DNA of 64,000 bases from Prosopocoilus inquinatus (lineage: Eukaryota > Arthropoda > Insecta > Coleoptera > Lucanidae), in contig CM069875.1 in NCBI GenBank assembly GCA_036172665.1, positions 17,329,806 through 17,393,805 of the forward strand, read 5' to 3'. The position numbers were made by a program, and so were the translations under genes. Positions 11,261-24,488 of the stretch are shown one piece after another (the stretch's first letter is position 1; each line of letters starts with the position of its first letter). The notes beneath the pieces are model-generated. The model was not told where the DNA came from. It saw nothing but the letters and a program-made list of their open reading frames with translations, and searched no databases.

Positions 11261-14058
11261 GTATCTCACATCAGAGCTACTGGAGTCCATCGAAACGCCA
11301 AATAACATGATAGATGAGTAAGGATCGATTAGATACATCACAGGAACAACGCTAATATGTGTTGTTTCGTTTAAAACTATTTCCAGCTCCTGCTGCGTCC
11401 AAAAACTTCTTATCTCACATCAGAGTTACTAGAGTCCATCGAAACGTCAAATAACATGATAGATGAGTAAGGATCGATTAGATACATCACAGGAACAACG
11501 CTAATGCGTGTTGTTTCATTTAAAACTATTTCCAGCTCCTGCTGCGTCCAAAAACTTTGTATCTCACATCAGACTTACTGGAGTCCATCCACACGTCAAA
11601 TAACATGTTAGATAAGTAAGGATCGTTTAGATACATCAAAGGAACAACGCTAATACGTGTTGTTTCGTTCAAAACTATTTCCAGCTTCTACTGCGTCCGA
11701 GAACTTTGTATCTCTCATCAGAGTTACTGGAGTCCGTCCAAACGTCAAATAACATGATAGATGAGTAAGGATCGATTAGTTACATCACAGGAACAACGCT
11801 AATATGTGTTGTTTCGTTTAAAACTATTTCCAGCTTCTGCTGCGTCCGAGAACTTCGTATCTCACTTCAGAGTTACTGGAGCCCATCCAAACGTCAAATA
11901 ACATGATAGATGAGTAAGGATCGATTACATACATCCCAGGAACAACGCTAATGCGTGTTGTTTCATTTAAAACTATTTCCAGCTTCTGCTGCGTCCGAAA
12001 ATTTCGTATCTCACATCAGAGTTACTGGAGTCCATCCAAACGTCAAATAACATGATAGATAAGTAAGGATCGATTAGATACATCACAGGAACAAGACGAA
12101 TACGTGTTGTTTCGTTCAAAACTATTTCCAGATTCTGCTGCGTCCGAGAACTTTGTATCTCACATCAGAGTTACTGGAGTCCATTCAAACGTCAAATAAC
12201 ATGATAGATGAGTAAGGATCGATTAGATACATCACAGGAACAACGCTAATACGTGTTGTTTCGTTTAAAACTATTTCCAGCTTCTGCTGCGTCCGAAAAT
12301 TTCGTATCTCACATCAGAGATACTGGAGTCCATCCAAACGTCAAATAACATGATAGATGACTAAGGATCGATTAGATACATCACAGGAACAACGCTAATA
12401 CGTGTTGTTTCGTTCAAAACTATTTCCAGCTTCTGCTGCGTCCGAGAACTTTGTATCTCACATCAGAGTTACTGGAGTCCATTCAAACGTCAAATAACAT
12501 GATAGATGAGTAAGGGTCGATTAGTTACATCACAGGAACAACGCTAATACGTGTTGTTTCGTTCAAAACTATTTCCAGCTTCTGCTGCGTCCGAGAACTT
12601 TGTATCTCACATCAGAGTTACTGGAGGTCATCCAAACGTCAAATAACATGATAGATGAGTAAGGATCGATTAGATACATCACAGGAACAACGCTAATGCG
12701 TGTTGTTTCGTTTAAAACTATTTCCAGCTTCAGCTGCGTCCGAGAACTTCGTATCTCACTTCAGAGTTACTGGAGTCCATCCAAACGTCAAATAACATGA
12801 TAGATGAGTAAGGATCGATTAGATACATCACAGGAACAACGCTAATGCGTGTTGTTTCGTTTAAAACTATTTCCAGCTTCTGCTGCGTCCGATAATTTCG
12901 TATCTCAAATCAGAGTTACTGGAGTCCATTCAAACGTCAAATAACATGATAGATGAGTAAGGATCGATTAGATACATCACAGGAACAAGGCTAATACGTG
13001 TTGTTTCGTTTAAAACTATTTCCAGCATCAGCTGCGTCCGAAAACGTCGTATCTCACATCAAAGTTACTGGAGTCCATCCATACATCAAATAACATGTTA
13101 GATAAGTAAGGATCGATTAGATACATCACAGGAACAACGCTAATACGTGTTGTTTCGTTTAAAACTATTTCCAGCTCCTGCTGCGTCCAAAAACTTTGTA
13201 TCTCACATCAAACTTACTGGAGTCCATCCAAACGTCAAATAACATGTTAGATAAGTAAGGATCGATTAGATACATCACAGGAACAACGCTAATGCGTGTT
13301 GTTTCATTTAAAGCTATTTCCAGCTTCTGCTGCGTCCGATAATTTCGTATCTCACATCAGAGTTACTAGAGTCCATCGAAACGTCAAATAACATGATAGA
13401 TGAGTAAGGATCGATTACATATATCACAGGAACAACGCTAATGCGTGTTGTTTCATTTAAAACTATTTCCAGCTTCTGCTGCGTCCGAAAATTTCGAATC
13501 TCACATCAGAGTTACTGGAGTCCATCGAAACGTCAAATAACATAGTAGATAAGTAAGGATCGATTAGATACAGCACAGGAACAACGCTAATACGTGTTGT
13601 TTCGTTTAAAACTATTTCCAGCTCCTGCTGCGTCCAAAAACTTTGTATCTCACATCAGACTTACTGGAGTCCATCCAAACGTCAAATAACATGTTAGATA
13701 AGTAAGGATCGTTTAGATACATCACAGGAACAACGCTAATACGTGTTGTTTCGTTCAAAACTATTTCCAGCTTCTACTGCGTCCGAGAACTTTGTATCTC
13801 TCATCAGAGTTACTGGAGTCCGTCCAAACGTCAAATAACATGATAGATGAGTAAGGATCGATTAGTTACATCACAGGAACAACGCTAATATGTGTTGTTT
13901 CGTTTAAAACTATTTCCAGCTGCTGCTGCGTCCGAAAATTTCGTATCTCACATTAGAGTTACTGGAGTCCATCGAAACGTCAAATAACATAGTAGCTAAG
14001 TAAGGATCGATTAGATACATCACAGGAACAACGCTAATACGTGTTGTTTCGTTCAAAA

Positions 14059-17038
14059 CTATTTCCAGCTCCTGCTGCGTCCAAAAACTTCGTATCTCAC
14101 ATCGGAGTTACTAGAGTCCATCGAAATGTCAAATAACATGATAGATGAGTAAGGATCGATTAGATACATCACAGGAACAACGCTAATGCGTGTTGTTTCG
14201 TTTAAAACTATTTCCAGCTTCAGCTGCGTCCGAGAACTTCGTATCACACTTCAGAGTTACTGAAGGTCATCCAAACGTCAAATAACATGATAGATGAGTA
14301 AGGATCGATTAGATACATCACAGGAACAACGCTAATGCGTGTTGTTTCATTTAAAACTATTTCCAGCTTCTGCTGCGTCCGATAATTTCGTATCTCACAT
14401 CAGAGTTACTGGAGTCCATCCAAACGTCAAATAACATGATAGATAAGTAAGGATCGATTAGATACATCACAAGAACAAGACGAATACGTGTTGTTTCGTT
14501 CAAAACTATTTCCAGCTTCTGCTGCGTCCGAGAACTTTGTATCTCACATCAGAGTTACTGGAGTCCATTCAAGCGTCAAATAACATGATAGATGAGTAAG
14601 GATCGATTAGATACATCACAGGAACAAGACGAATACGTGTTGTTTCGTTCAAAACTATTTCCAGCTTCTGCTGGGTCCGAGAACTTTGTATCTCACATCA
14701 GAGTTACTGGAGTCCATTCAAACGTCAAATAACATGATAGATGAGTAAGGATCGATTAGATACATCACAGGAACAAGGCTAATACGTGTTGTTTCGTTTA
14801 AAACTATTTCCAGCATCAGCTGCGTCCGAAAACGTCGTATCTCACATCAAAGTTACTGGAGTCCATCCAAACATCAAATAACATGTTAGATAAGTAAGGA
14901 TCGATTAGACACATCACAGGAACAACGCTAATACGTGTTGTTTCGTTTAAAATTAATTCCAGCTCCTGCTGCGTCCAAAAACTTCGTATCTCAAATCAGA
15001 GTTACTAGAGTCCATCGAAACGTCAAATAACATGATAGATGAGTAAGGATCGATTAGATACATCACAGGAACAACGCTAATGCGTGTTGTTTCATTTAAA
15101 ACTATTTCCAGCTTCTGCTGCGTCCGGTAATTTCGTATCTCACATCAGAGTTACTGGAGGTCATCCAGACTTCAAATAACATGATAGATGAGTAAGGATC
15201 GATTAGATACATCACAGGAACAACGCTAATGCGTGTTGTTTCATTTAAAACTATTTCCAGCTCCTGCTGCGTCCAAAAGCTTTGTATCTCACATCAGACT
15301 TACTGGAGTCCATCCAAACGTCAAATAACATGTTAGATAAGTAAGGATCGATTAGATACATCACAGGAACAACGCTAATGCGTGTTGTTTCATTTAAAAC
15401 TATTTCCAGCTTCTGCTGCGTCCGATAATTTCGTATTTCACATCAGAGTTACTGGAGTCCATCCAAACGTCAAATAACATGTTAGATAAGTAAGGATCGT
15501 TTAGATACATCACAGGAACAACGCTAATGCGTGTTGTTTCGTTTAAAACTATTTCCAGCTTCTGCTGCGTCCGAAAACGTCGTATCTCACATCAGAGCTA
15601 CTGGAGTCCATCGAAAGGCCAAATAACATTATAGATGAGTAAGGATCGATTAGATACAGCACAGGAACAACGCTAATACGTGTTGTTTCGTTTAAAACTA
15701 TTTCCAGCTCCTGCTGCGTCCAAAAACTTTGTATCTCACATCAGACTTACTGGAGTCCATCCAAACGTCAAATAACATGTTAGATAAGTAAGGATCGTTT
15801 AGATAAATCACAGGAACAACGCTAATACGTGTTGTTTCGTTCAAAACTATTTCCAGCTTCTACTGCGTCCGAGAACTTTGTATCTCTCATCAGAGTTACT
15901 GGAGTCCGTCCAAACGTCAAATAACATGATAGATGAGTAAGGATCGATTAGTTACATCACAGAAACAACGCTAATATGTGTTGTTTCGTTTAAAACTATT
16001 TCCAGCTCCTGCTGCGTCCAAAAACTTCGTATCTCACATCGGAGTTACTAGAGTCCATCGAAACGTCAAATAACATGATAGATGAGTAAGGATCGATTAG
16101 ATACATCACAGGAACAACACTAAAGCGTGTTGTTTCATTTAAAACTATTTCCAGCTTCTGCTGCGTCCGAAAACGTCGTATCTCACATCAGACTTACTGG
16201 AGACCATCCAAACGGCAAATAACATGTTAGATAAGTAAGGATCGTTTAGATACATCACAGGAACAACGCTAATGCGTGTTGTTTCGTTTAAAACTATTTC
16301 CAGCTTCTGCTGCGTCCGAAAATTTCGTATCTCACATTAGAGTTACTGGAGTCCATCGAAACGTCAAATAACATGATAGATGAGTAAGGATCGATTAGAT
16401 ACATCACAGGAACAAGACGAATACGTGTTGTTTCGTTCAAAACTATTTCCAGCTTCTGCTGCGTCCGAGAACTTTGTATCTCACATCAGAGTTACTGGAG
16501 TCCATTCAAACGTCAAATAACATGATAGATGAGTAAGGATCGATTAGATACATCACAGGAACAACGCTAATGCGTGTTGTTTCATTTAAAACTATTTCCA
16601 GCTCCTGCTGCGTCCAAAAACTTTGTATCTCACATCAGACTTACTGGAGTCCATCCAAACGTCAAATAACATGTTAGATAAGTAAGGATCGTTTAGATAC
16701 ATCACAGGAACAACGCTAATACGTGTTGTTTCGTTCAAAACTACTTCCAGCTTCTACTGCGTCCGAGAACTTTGTATCTCTCATCAGAGTTACTGGAGTC
16801 CGTCCAAACGTCAAATAACATGATAGATGAGTAAGGATCGATTAGTTACATCACAGGAACAACGCTAATATGTGTTGTTTCGTTTAAAACTATTTCCAGC
16901 TGCTGCTGCGTCCGAAAATTTCGTATCTCACATTAGAGTTACTGGAGTCCATCGAAACGTCAAATAACATAGTAGCTAAGTAAGGATCGATTAGATACAT
17001 CACAGGAACAACGCTAATACGTGTTGTTTCGTTCAAAA
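14059..17038. repeat. B HOR interval, 2,980 bp (20 monomers)
   Basis: Measured from landmark dimer to landmark dimer. It contains GCTGGGTCC near 14,671 and a HindIII site (AAGCTT at 15,277) in a TCCAAAAGCTTTG monomer. Relative to the next unit it lacks three monomers between the CCGGTAATT monomer and the HindIII monomer, because the AAGCTT spacing to the next unit is 23 monomers rather than 20. Confidence 0.8.
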
Positions 17039-19869
17039 CTATTTCCAGCTCCTGCTGCGTCCAAAAACTTCGTATCTCACATCGGAGTTACTAGAGTCCA
17101 TCGAAATGTCAAATAACATGATAGATGAGTAAGGATCGATTAGATACATCACAGGAACAACGCTAATGCGTGTTGTTTCGTTTAAAACTATTTCCAGCTT
17201 CAGCTGCGTCCGAGAACTTCGTATCACACTTCAGAGTTACTGGAGTCCATCCAAACGTCAAGTAACATGATAGATGAGTAAGGATCGATTAGATACATCA
17301 CAGGAACAACGCTAATGCGTGTTGTTTCATTTAAAACTATTTCCAGCTTCTGCTGCGTCCGATAATTTCGTATCTCACATCAGAGTTACTGGAGTCCATC
17401 CAAACGTCAAATAACATGATAGATAAGTAAGGATCGATTAGATACATCACAAGAACAAGACGAATACGTGTTGTTTCGTTCAAAACTATTTCCAGCTTCT
17501 GCTGCGTCCGAGAACTTTGTATCTCACATCAGAGTTACTGGAGTCCATTCAAGCGTCAAATAACATGATAGATGAGTAAGGATCGATTAGATACATCACA
17601 GGAACAAGACGAATACGTGTTGTTTCGTTCAAAACTATTTCCAGCTTCTGCTGGGTCCGAGAACTTTGTATCTCACATCAGAGTTACTGGAGTCCATTCA
17701 AACGTCAAATAACATGATAGATGAGTAAGGATCGATTAGATACATCACAGGAACAAGGCTAATACGTGTTGTTTCGTTTGAAACTATTTCCAGCATCAGC
17801 TGCGTCCGAAAACGTCGTATCTCACATCAAAGTTACTGGAGTCCATCCAAACATCAAATAACATGTTAGATAAGTAAGGATCGATTAGACACATCACAGG
17901 AACAACGCTAATACGTGTTGTTTCGTTTAAAATTAATTCCAGCTCCTGCTGCGTCCAAAAACTTCGTATCTCAAATCAGAGTTACTAGAGTCCATCGAAA
18001 CGTCAAATAACATGATAGATGAGTAAGGATCGATTAGATACATCACAGGAACAACGCTAATGCGTGTTGTTTCATTTAAAACTATTTCCAGCTTCTGCTG
18101 CGTCCGGTAATTTCGTATCTCACATCAGAGTTACTGGAGGTCATCCAAACGTCAAATAACATGATAGATGGGTAAGAATCGATTAGATACATCACAGGAA
18201 CAACGCTAATGCGTGTTGTTTCGTTTAAAACTATTTCCAGCTTCAGCTGCGTCCGAGAACTTCGTATCTCACTTCAGAGTTACTGGAGTCCATCCAAACG
18301 TCAAATAACATGATAGATGAGTAAGGATCGATTAGATACATCACAGGAACAACGCTAATGCGTGTTGTTTCATTTAAAACTATTTCCAGCTTCTGCTGCG
18401 TCCGATAATTTCGTATCTCACATCAGAGTTACTGGAGTCCATCCAAACGTCAAATAACATGTTAGATAAGTAAGGATCGATTAGATACATCACAGGAACA
18501 ACGCTAATACGTGTTGTTTCGTTCAAAACTATTTCCAGCTTCTACTGCGTCCGAGAACTTTGTATCTCTCATCAGAGTTACTGGAGTCCGTCCAAACGTC
18601 AAATAACATGATAGATGAGTAAGGATCGATTAGATACATCACAGGAACAACGCTAATGCGTGTTGTTTCATTTAAAACTATTTCCAGCTCCTGCTGCGTC
18701 CAAAAGCTTTGTATCTCACATCAGACTTACTGGAGTCCATCCAAACGTCAAATAACATGTTAGATAAGTAAGGATCGATTAGATACATCACAGGAACAAC
18801 GCTAATGCGTGTTGTTTCATTTAAAACTATTTCCAGCTTCTGCTGCGTCCGATAATTTCGTATCTCACATCAGAGTTACTGGAGTCCATCCAAACGTCAA
18901 ATAACATGTTAGATAAGTAAGGATCGTTTAGATAAATCACAGGAACAACGCTAATACGTGTTGTTTCGTTCAAAACTATTTCCAGCTTCTACTGCGTCCG
19001 AGAACTTTGTATCTCTCATCAGAGTTACTGGAGTCCGTCCAAACGTCAAATAACATGAGAGATGAGTAAGGATCGATTAGTTACATCACAGGAACAACGC
19101 TAATATGTGTTGTTTCGTTTAAAACTATTTCCAGCTCCTGCTGCGTCCAAAAACTTCGTATCTCACATCGGAGTTACTAGAGTCCATCGAAACGTCAAAT
19201 AACATGATAGATGAGTAAGGATCGATTACATATATCACAGGAACAACGCTAATGCGTGTTGTTTCATTTAAAACTATTTCCAGCTTCTGCTGCGTCCGAA
19301 AATTTCGAATCTCACATCAGAGTTACTGGAGTCCATCGAAACGTCAAATAACATAGTAGATTAGTAAGGATCGATTAGATACAGCACAGGAACAACGCTA
19401 ATACGTGTTGTTTCGTTTAAAACTATTTCCAGCTCCTGCTGCGTCCAAAAACTTTGTATCTCACATCAGACTTACTGGAGTCCATCCAAACGTCAAATAA
19501 CATGTTAGATAAGTAAGGATCGTTTAGATACATCACAGGAACAACGCTAATACGTGTTGTTTCGTTCAAAACTATTTCCAGCTTCTACTGCGTCCGAGAA
19601 CTTTGTATCTCTCATCAGAGTTACTGGAGTCCGTCCAAACGTCAAATAACATGATAGATGAGTAAGGATCGATTAGTTACATCACAGGAACAACGCTAAT
19701 ATGTGTTGTTTCGTTTAAAACTATTTCCAGCTGCTGCTGCGTCCGAAAATTTCGTATCTCACATTAGAGTTACTGGAGTCCATCGAAACGTCAAATAACA
19801 TAGTAGCTAAGTAAGGATCGATTAGATACATCACAGGAACAACGCTAATACGTGTTGTTTCGTTCAAAA
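17039..19869. repeat. B HOR interval, 2,831 bp (19 monomers)
   Basis: Unit between landmarks 17,039 and 19,870. It repeats the order of monomers seen after 14,059 (GCTGGGTCC at 17,653, AAATTAATTCC near 17,930, CCGGTAATT near 18,104, AAGCTT at 18,704), with offset 2,980 over its first half. Confidence 0.8.
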
Positions 19870-21359
19870 CTATTTCCAGCTCCTGCTGCGTCCAAAAACT
19901 TCGTATCTCACATCGGAGTTACTAGAGTCCATCGAAATGTCAAATAACATGATAGATGAGTAAGGATCGATTAGATACATCACAGGAACAACGCTAATGC
20001 GTGTTGTTTCGTTTAAAACTATTTCCAGCTTCAGCTGCGTCCGAGAACTTCGTATCACACTTCAGAGTTACTGGAGGTCATCCAAACGTCAAATAACATG
20101 ATAGATGAGTAAGGATCGATTAGATACATCACAGGAACAACGCTAATGCGTGTTGTTTCGTTTAAAACTATTTCCAGCTTCAGCTGCGTCCGAGAACTTC
20201 GTATCTCACTTCAGAGTTACTGGAGTCCATCCAAACGTCAAGTAACATGATAGATGAGTAAGGATCGATTAGATACATCACAGGAACAACGCTAATGCGT
20301 GTTGTTTCGTTTAAAACTATTTCCAGCTCCTGCTGCGTCCAAAAACTTCGTATCTCACATCGGAGTTACTAGAGTCCATCGAAACGTCAAATAACATGAT
20401 AGATGAGTAAGGATCGATTAGATACATCACAGGAACAACACTAAAGCGTGTTGTTTCATTTAAAACTATTTCCAGCTTCTGCTGCGTCCGAAAACGTCGT
20501 ATCTCACATCAGACTTACTGGAGACCATCCAAACGGCAAATAACATGTTAGATAAGTAAGGATCGTTTAGATACATCACAGGAACAACGCTAATGCGTGT
20601 TGTTTCGTTTAAAACTATTTCCAGCTTCTGCTGCGTCCGAAAATTTCGTATCTCACATTAGAGTTACTGGAGTCCATCGAAACGTCAAATAACATGATAG
20701 ATGAGTAAGGATCGATTAGATACATCACAGGAACAAGACGAATACGTGTTGTTTCGTTCAAAACTATTTCCAGCTTCTGCTGCGTCCGAGAACTTTGTAT
20801 CTCACATCAGAGTTACTGGAGTCCATTCAAACGTCAAATAACATGATAGATGAGTAAGGATCGATTAGATACATCACAGGAACAACGCTAATGCGTGTTG
20901 TTTCATTTAAAACTATTTCCAGCTCCTGCTGCGTCCAAAAACTTTGTATCTCACATCAGACTTACTGGAGTCCATCCAAACGTCAAATAACATGTTAGAT
21001 AAGTAAGGATCGTTTAGATACATCACAGGAACAACGCTAATACGTGTTGTTTCGTTCAAAACTATTTCCAGCTTCTACTGCGTCCGAGAACTTTGTATCT
21101 CTCATCAGAGTTACTGGAGTCCGTCCAAACGTCAAATAACATGATAGATGAGTAAGGATCGATTAGTTACATCACAGGAACAACGCTAATATGTGTTGTT
21201 TCGTTTAAAACTATTTCCAGCTGCTGCTGCGTCCGAAAATTTCGTATCTCACATTAGAGTTACTGGAGTCCATCGAAACGTCAAATAACATAGTAGCTAA
21301 GTAAGGATCGATTAGATACATCACAGGAACAACGCTAATACGTGTTGTTTCGTTCAAAA
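19870..21359. repeat. Short B HOR interval, 1,490 bp (10 monomers)
   Basis: The shortest landmark interval. It carries GAGACCATCCAAACGGC near 20,522, otherwise seen near 16,202, which ties 20.3-21.3 kb to 16.0-17.0 kb (offset 4,321 = 29 x 149). It looks like a unit that lost about half its monomers or was formed by joining two partial units. Confidence 0.75.
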
Positions 21360-24300
21360 CTATTTCCAGCTCCTGCTGCGTCCAAAAACTTCGTATCTCA
21401 CATCGGAGTTACTAGAGTCCATCGAAATGTCAAATAACATGATAGATGAGTAAGGATCGATTAGATACATCACAGGAACAACGCTAATGCGTGTTGTTTC
21501 GTTTAAAACTATTTCCAGCTTCAGCTGCGTCCGAGAACTTCGTATCACACTTCAGAGTTACTGGAGTCCATCCAAACGTCAAGTAACATGATAGATGAGT
21601 AAGGATCGATTAGATACATCACAGGAACAACGCTAATGCGTGTTGTTTCATTTAAAACTATTTCCAGCTTCTGCTGCGTCCGATAATTTCGTATCTCACA
21701 TCAGAGTTGCTGGAGTCCATCCAAACGTCAAATAACATGATAGATAAGTAAGGATCGATTAGATACATCACAAGAACAAGACGAATACGTGTTGTTTCGT
21801 TCAAAACTATTTCCAGCTTCTGCTGCGTCCGAGAACTTTGTATCTCACATCAGAGTTACTGGAGTCCATTCAAGCGTCAAATAACATGATAGATGAGTAA
21901 GGATCGATTAGATACATCACAGGAACAAGACGAATACGTGTTGTTTCGTTCAAAACTATTTCCAGCTCCTGCTGCGTCCAAAAACTTCGTATCTCACATC
22001 AGAGTTACTGGAGTCCATTCAAACGTCAAATAACATGATAGATGAGTAAGGATCGATTAGATACATCACAGGAACAAGGCTAATACGTGTTGTTTCGTTT
22101 AAAACTATTTCCAGCATCAGCTGCGTCCGAAAACGTCGTATCTCACATCAAAGTTACTGGAGTCCATCCAAACATCAAATAACATGTTAGATAAGTAAGG
22201 ATCGATTAGACACATCACAGGAACAACGCTAATACGTGTTGTTTCGTTTAAAATTAATTCCAGCTCCTGCTGCGTCCAAAAACTTCGTATCTCAAATCAG
22301 AGTTACTAGAGTCCATCGAAACGTCAAATAACATGATAGATGAGTAAGGATCGATTAGATACATCACAGGAACAACGCTAATGCGTGTTGTTTCATTTAA
22401 AACTATTTCCAGCTTCTGCTGCGTCCGGTAATTTCGTATCTCACATCAGAGTTACTGGAGGTCATCCAAACGTCAAATAACATGATAGATGGGTAAGGAT
22501 CGATTAGATACATCACAGGAACAACGCTAATGCGTGTTGTTTCGTTTAAAACTATTTCCAGCTTCAGCTGCGACCGAGAACTTCGTATCTCACTTCAGAG
22601 TTACTGGAGTCCATCCAAACGTCAAATAACATGATAGATGAGTAAGGATCGATTAGATACATCACAGGAACAACGCTAATGCGTGTTGTTTCATTTAAAA
22701 CTATTTCCAGCTTCTGCTGCGTCCGATAATTTCGTATCTCACATCAGAGTTACTGGAGTCCATCCAAACGTCAAATAACATGTTAGATAAGTAAGGATCG
22801 ATTAGATACATCACAGGAACAACGCTAATACGTGTTGTTTCGTTCAAAACTATTTCCAGCTTCTACTGCGTCCGAGAACTTTGTATCTCTCATCAGAGTT
22901 ACTGGAGTCCGTCCAAACGTCAAATAACATGATAGATGAGTAAGGATCGATTAGATACATCACAGGAACAACGCTAATGCGTGTTGTTTCATTTAAAACT
23001 ATTTCCAGCTCCTGCTGCGTCCAAAAGCTTTGTATCTCACATCAGACTTACTGGAGTCCATCCAAACGTCAAATAACATGTTAGATAAGTAAGGATCGAT
23101 TAGATACATCACAGGAACAACGCTAATGCGTGTTGTTTCATTTAAAACTATTTCCAGCTTCTGCTGCGTCCGATAATTTCGTATCTCACATCAGAGTTAC
23201 TGGAGTCCATCCAAACGTCAAATAACATGTTAGATAAGTAAGGATCGTTTAGATACATCACAGGAACAACGCTAATGCGTGTTGTTTCGTTTAAAACTAT
23301 TTCCAGCTTCTGCTGCGTCCGAAAACGTCGTATCTCACATCAGCGCTACTGGAGTCCATCGAAACGCCAAATAACATTATAGATGAGTAAGGATCGATTA
23401 GATACAGCACAGGAACAACGCTAATACGTGTTGTTTCGTTTAAAACTATTTCCAGCTCCTGCTGCGTCCAAAAACTTTGTATCTCACATCAGACTTACTG
23501 GAGTCCATCCAAACGTCAAATAACATGTTAGATAAGTAAGGATCGTTTAGATAAATCACAGGAACAACGCTAATACGTGTTGTTTCGTTCAAAACTATTT
23601 CCAGCTTCTACTGCGTCCGAGAACTTTGTATCTCTCATCAGAGTTACTGGAGTCCGTCCAAACGTCAAATAACATGATAGATGAGTAAGGATCGATTAGT
23701 TACATCACAGGAACAACGCTAATATGTGTTGTTTCGTTTAAAACTATTTCCAGCTCCTGCTGCGTCCAAAAACTTCGTATCTCACATCGGAGTTACTAGA
23801 GTCCATCGAAACGTCAAATAACATGATAGATGAGTAAGGATCGATTACATATATCACAGGAACAACGCTAATGCGTGTTGTTTCATTTAAAACTATTTCC
23901 AGCTTCTGCTGCGTCCGAAAATTTCGAATCTCACATCAGAGTTACTGGAGTCCATCGAAACGTCAAATAACATAGTAGATAAGTAAGGATCGATTAGATA
24001 CAGCACAGGAACAACGCTAATACGTGTTGTTTCGTTTAAAACTATTTCCAGCTCCTGCTGCGTCCAAAAACTTTGTATCACACATCAGACTTACTGGAGT
24101 CCATCCAAACGTCAAATAACATGTTAGATAAGTAAGGATCGTTTAGATACATCACAGGAACAACGCTGATACGTGTTGTTTCGTTCAAAACTATTTCCAG
24201 CTTCTACTGCGTCCGAGAACTTTGTATCTCTCATCAGAGTTACTGGAGTCCGTCCAAACGTCAAATAACATGATAGATGAGTAAGGATCGATTAGTTACA

Positions 24301-24488
24301 TCACAGGAACAACGCTAATATGTGTTGTTTCGTTTAAAACTATTTCCAGCTGCTGCTGCGTCCGAAAATTTCGTATCTCACATTAGAGTTACTGGAGTCC
24401 ATCGAAACGTCAAATAACATAGTAGCTAAGTAAGGATCGATTAGATACATCACAGGAACAACGCTAATACGTGTTGTTTCGTTCAAAA
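21360..24488. repeat. B HOR interval, 3,129 bp (21 monomers)
   Basis: The matching interval in B' is 57,197-60,325, also 21 monomers, but with a balanced difference: B' has one more monomer near 57.4-57.55 kb and one fewer near 59.2 kb. AAGCTT is at 23,025 here and at 59,011 in B' (offset 35,986 = 35,837 + 149), which confirms the extra monomer. Confidence 0.8.

Larger units (their letters stand above)
1..11838. repeat. Domain A: first copy of a ~10-12 kb block
   Basis: Domain A matches 28,991-39,480 (A') with a stepwise offset: 28,990 up to about 1.22 kb, 29,728 at the 1,459 landmark, 29,877 from about 1.9 to 7.7 kb, and 27,642 from about 9.96 to 11.84 kb. Every step is a whole number of monomers, apart from two small indels private to A'. 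Shared rare variants support common origin: the 31-bp deletion, the 3-bp deletion, CTTCCGCTGCG near 4,268 and 34,145, and TGGAATCCATCTAAAC at 10,241 and 37,883. The left edge runs off the window, so A may be longer. Confidence 0.85.
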
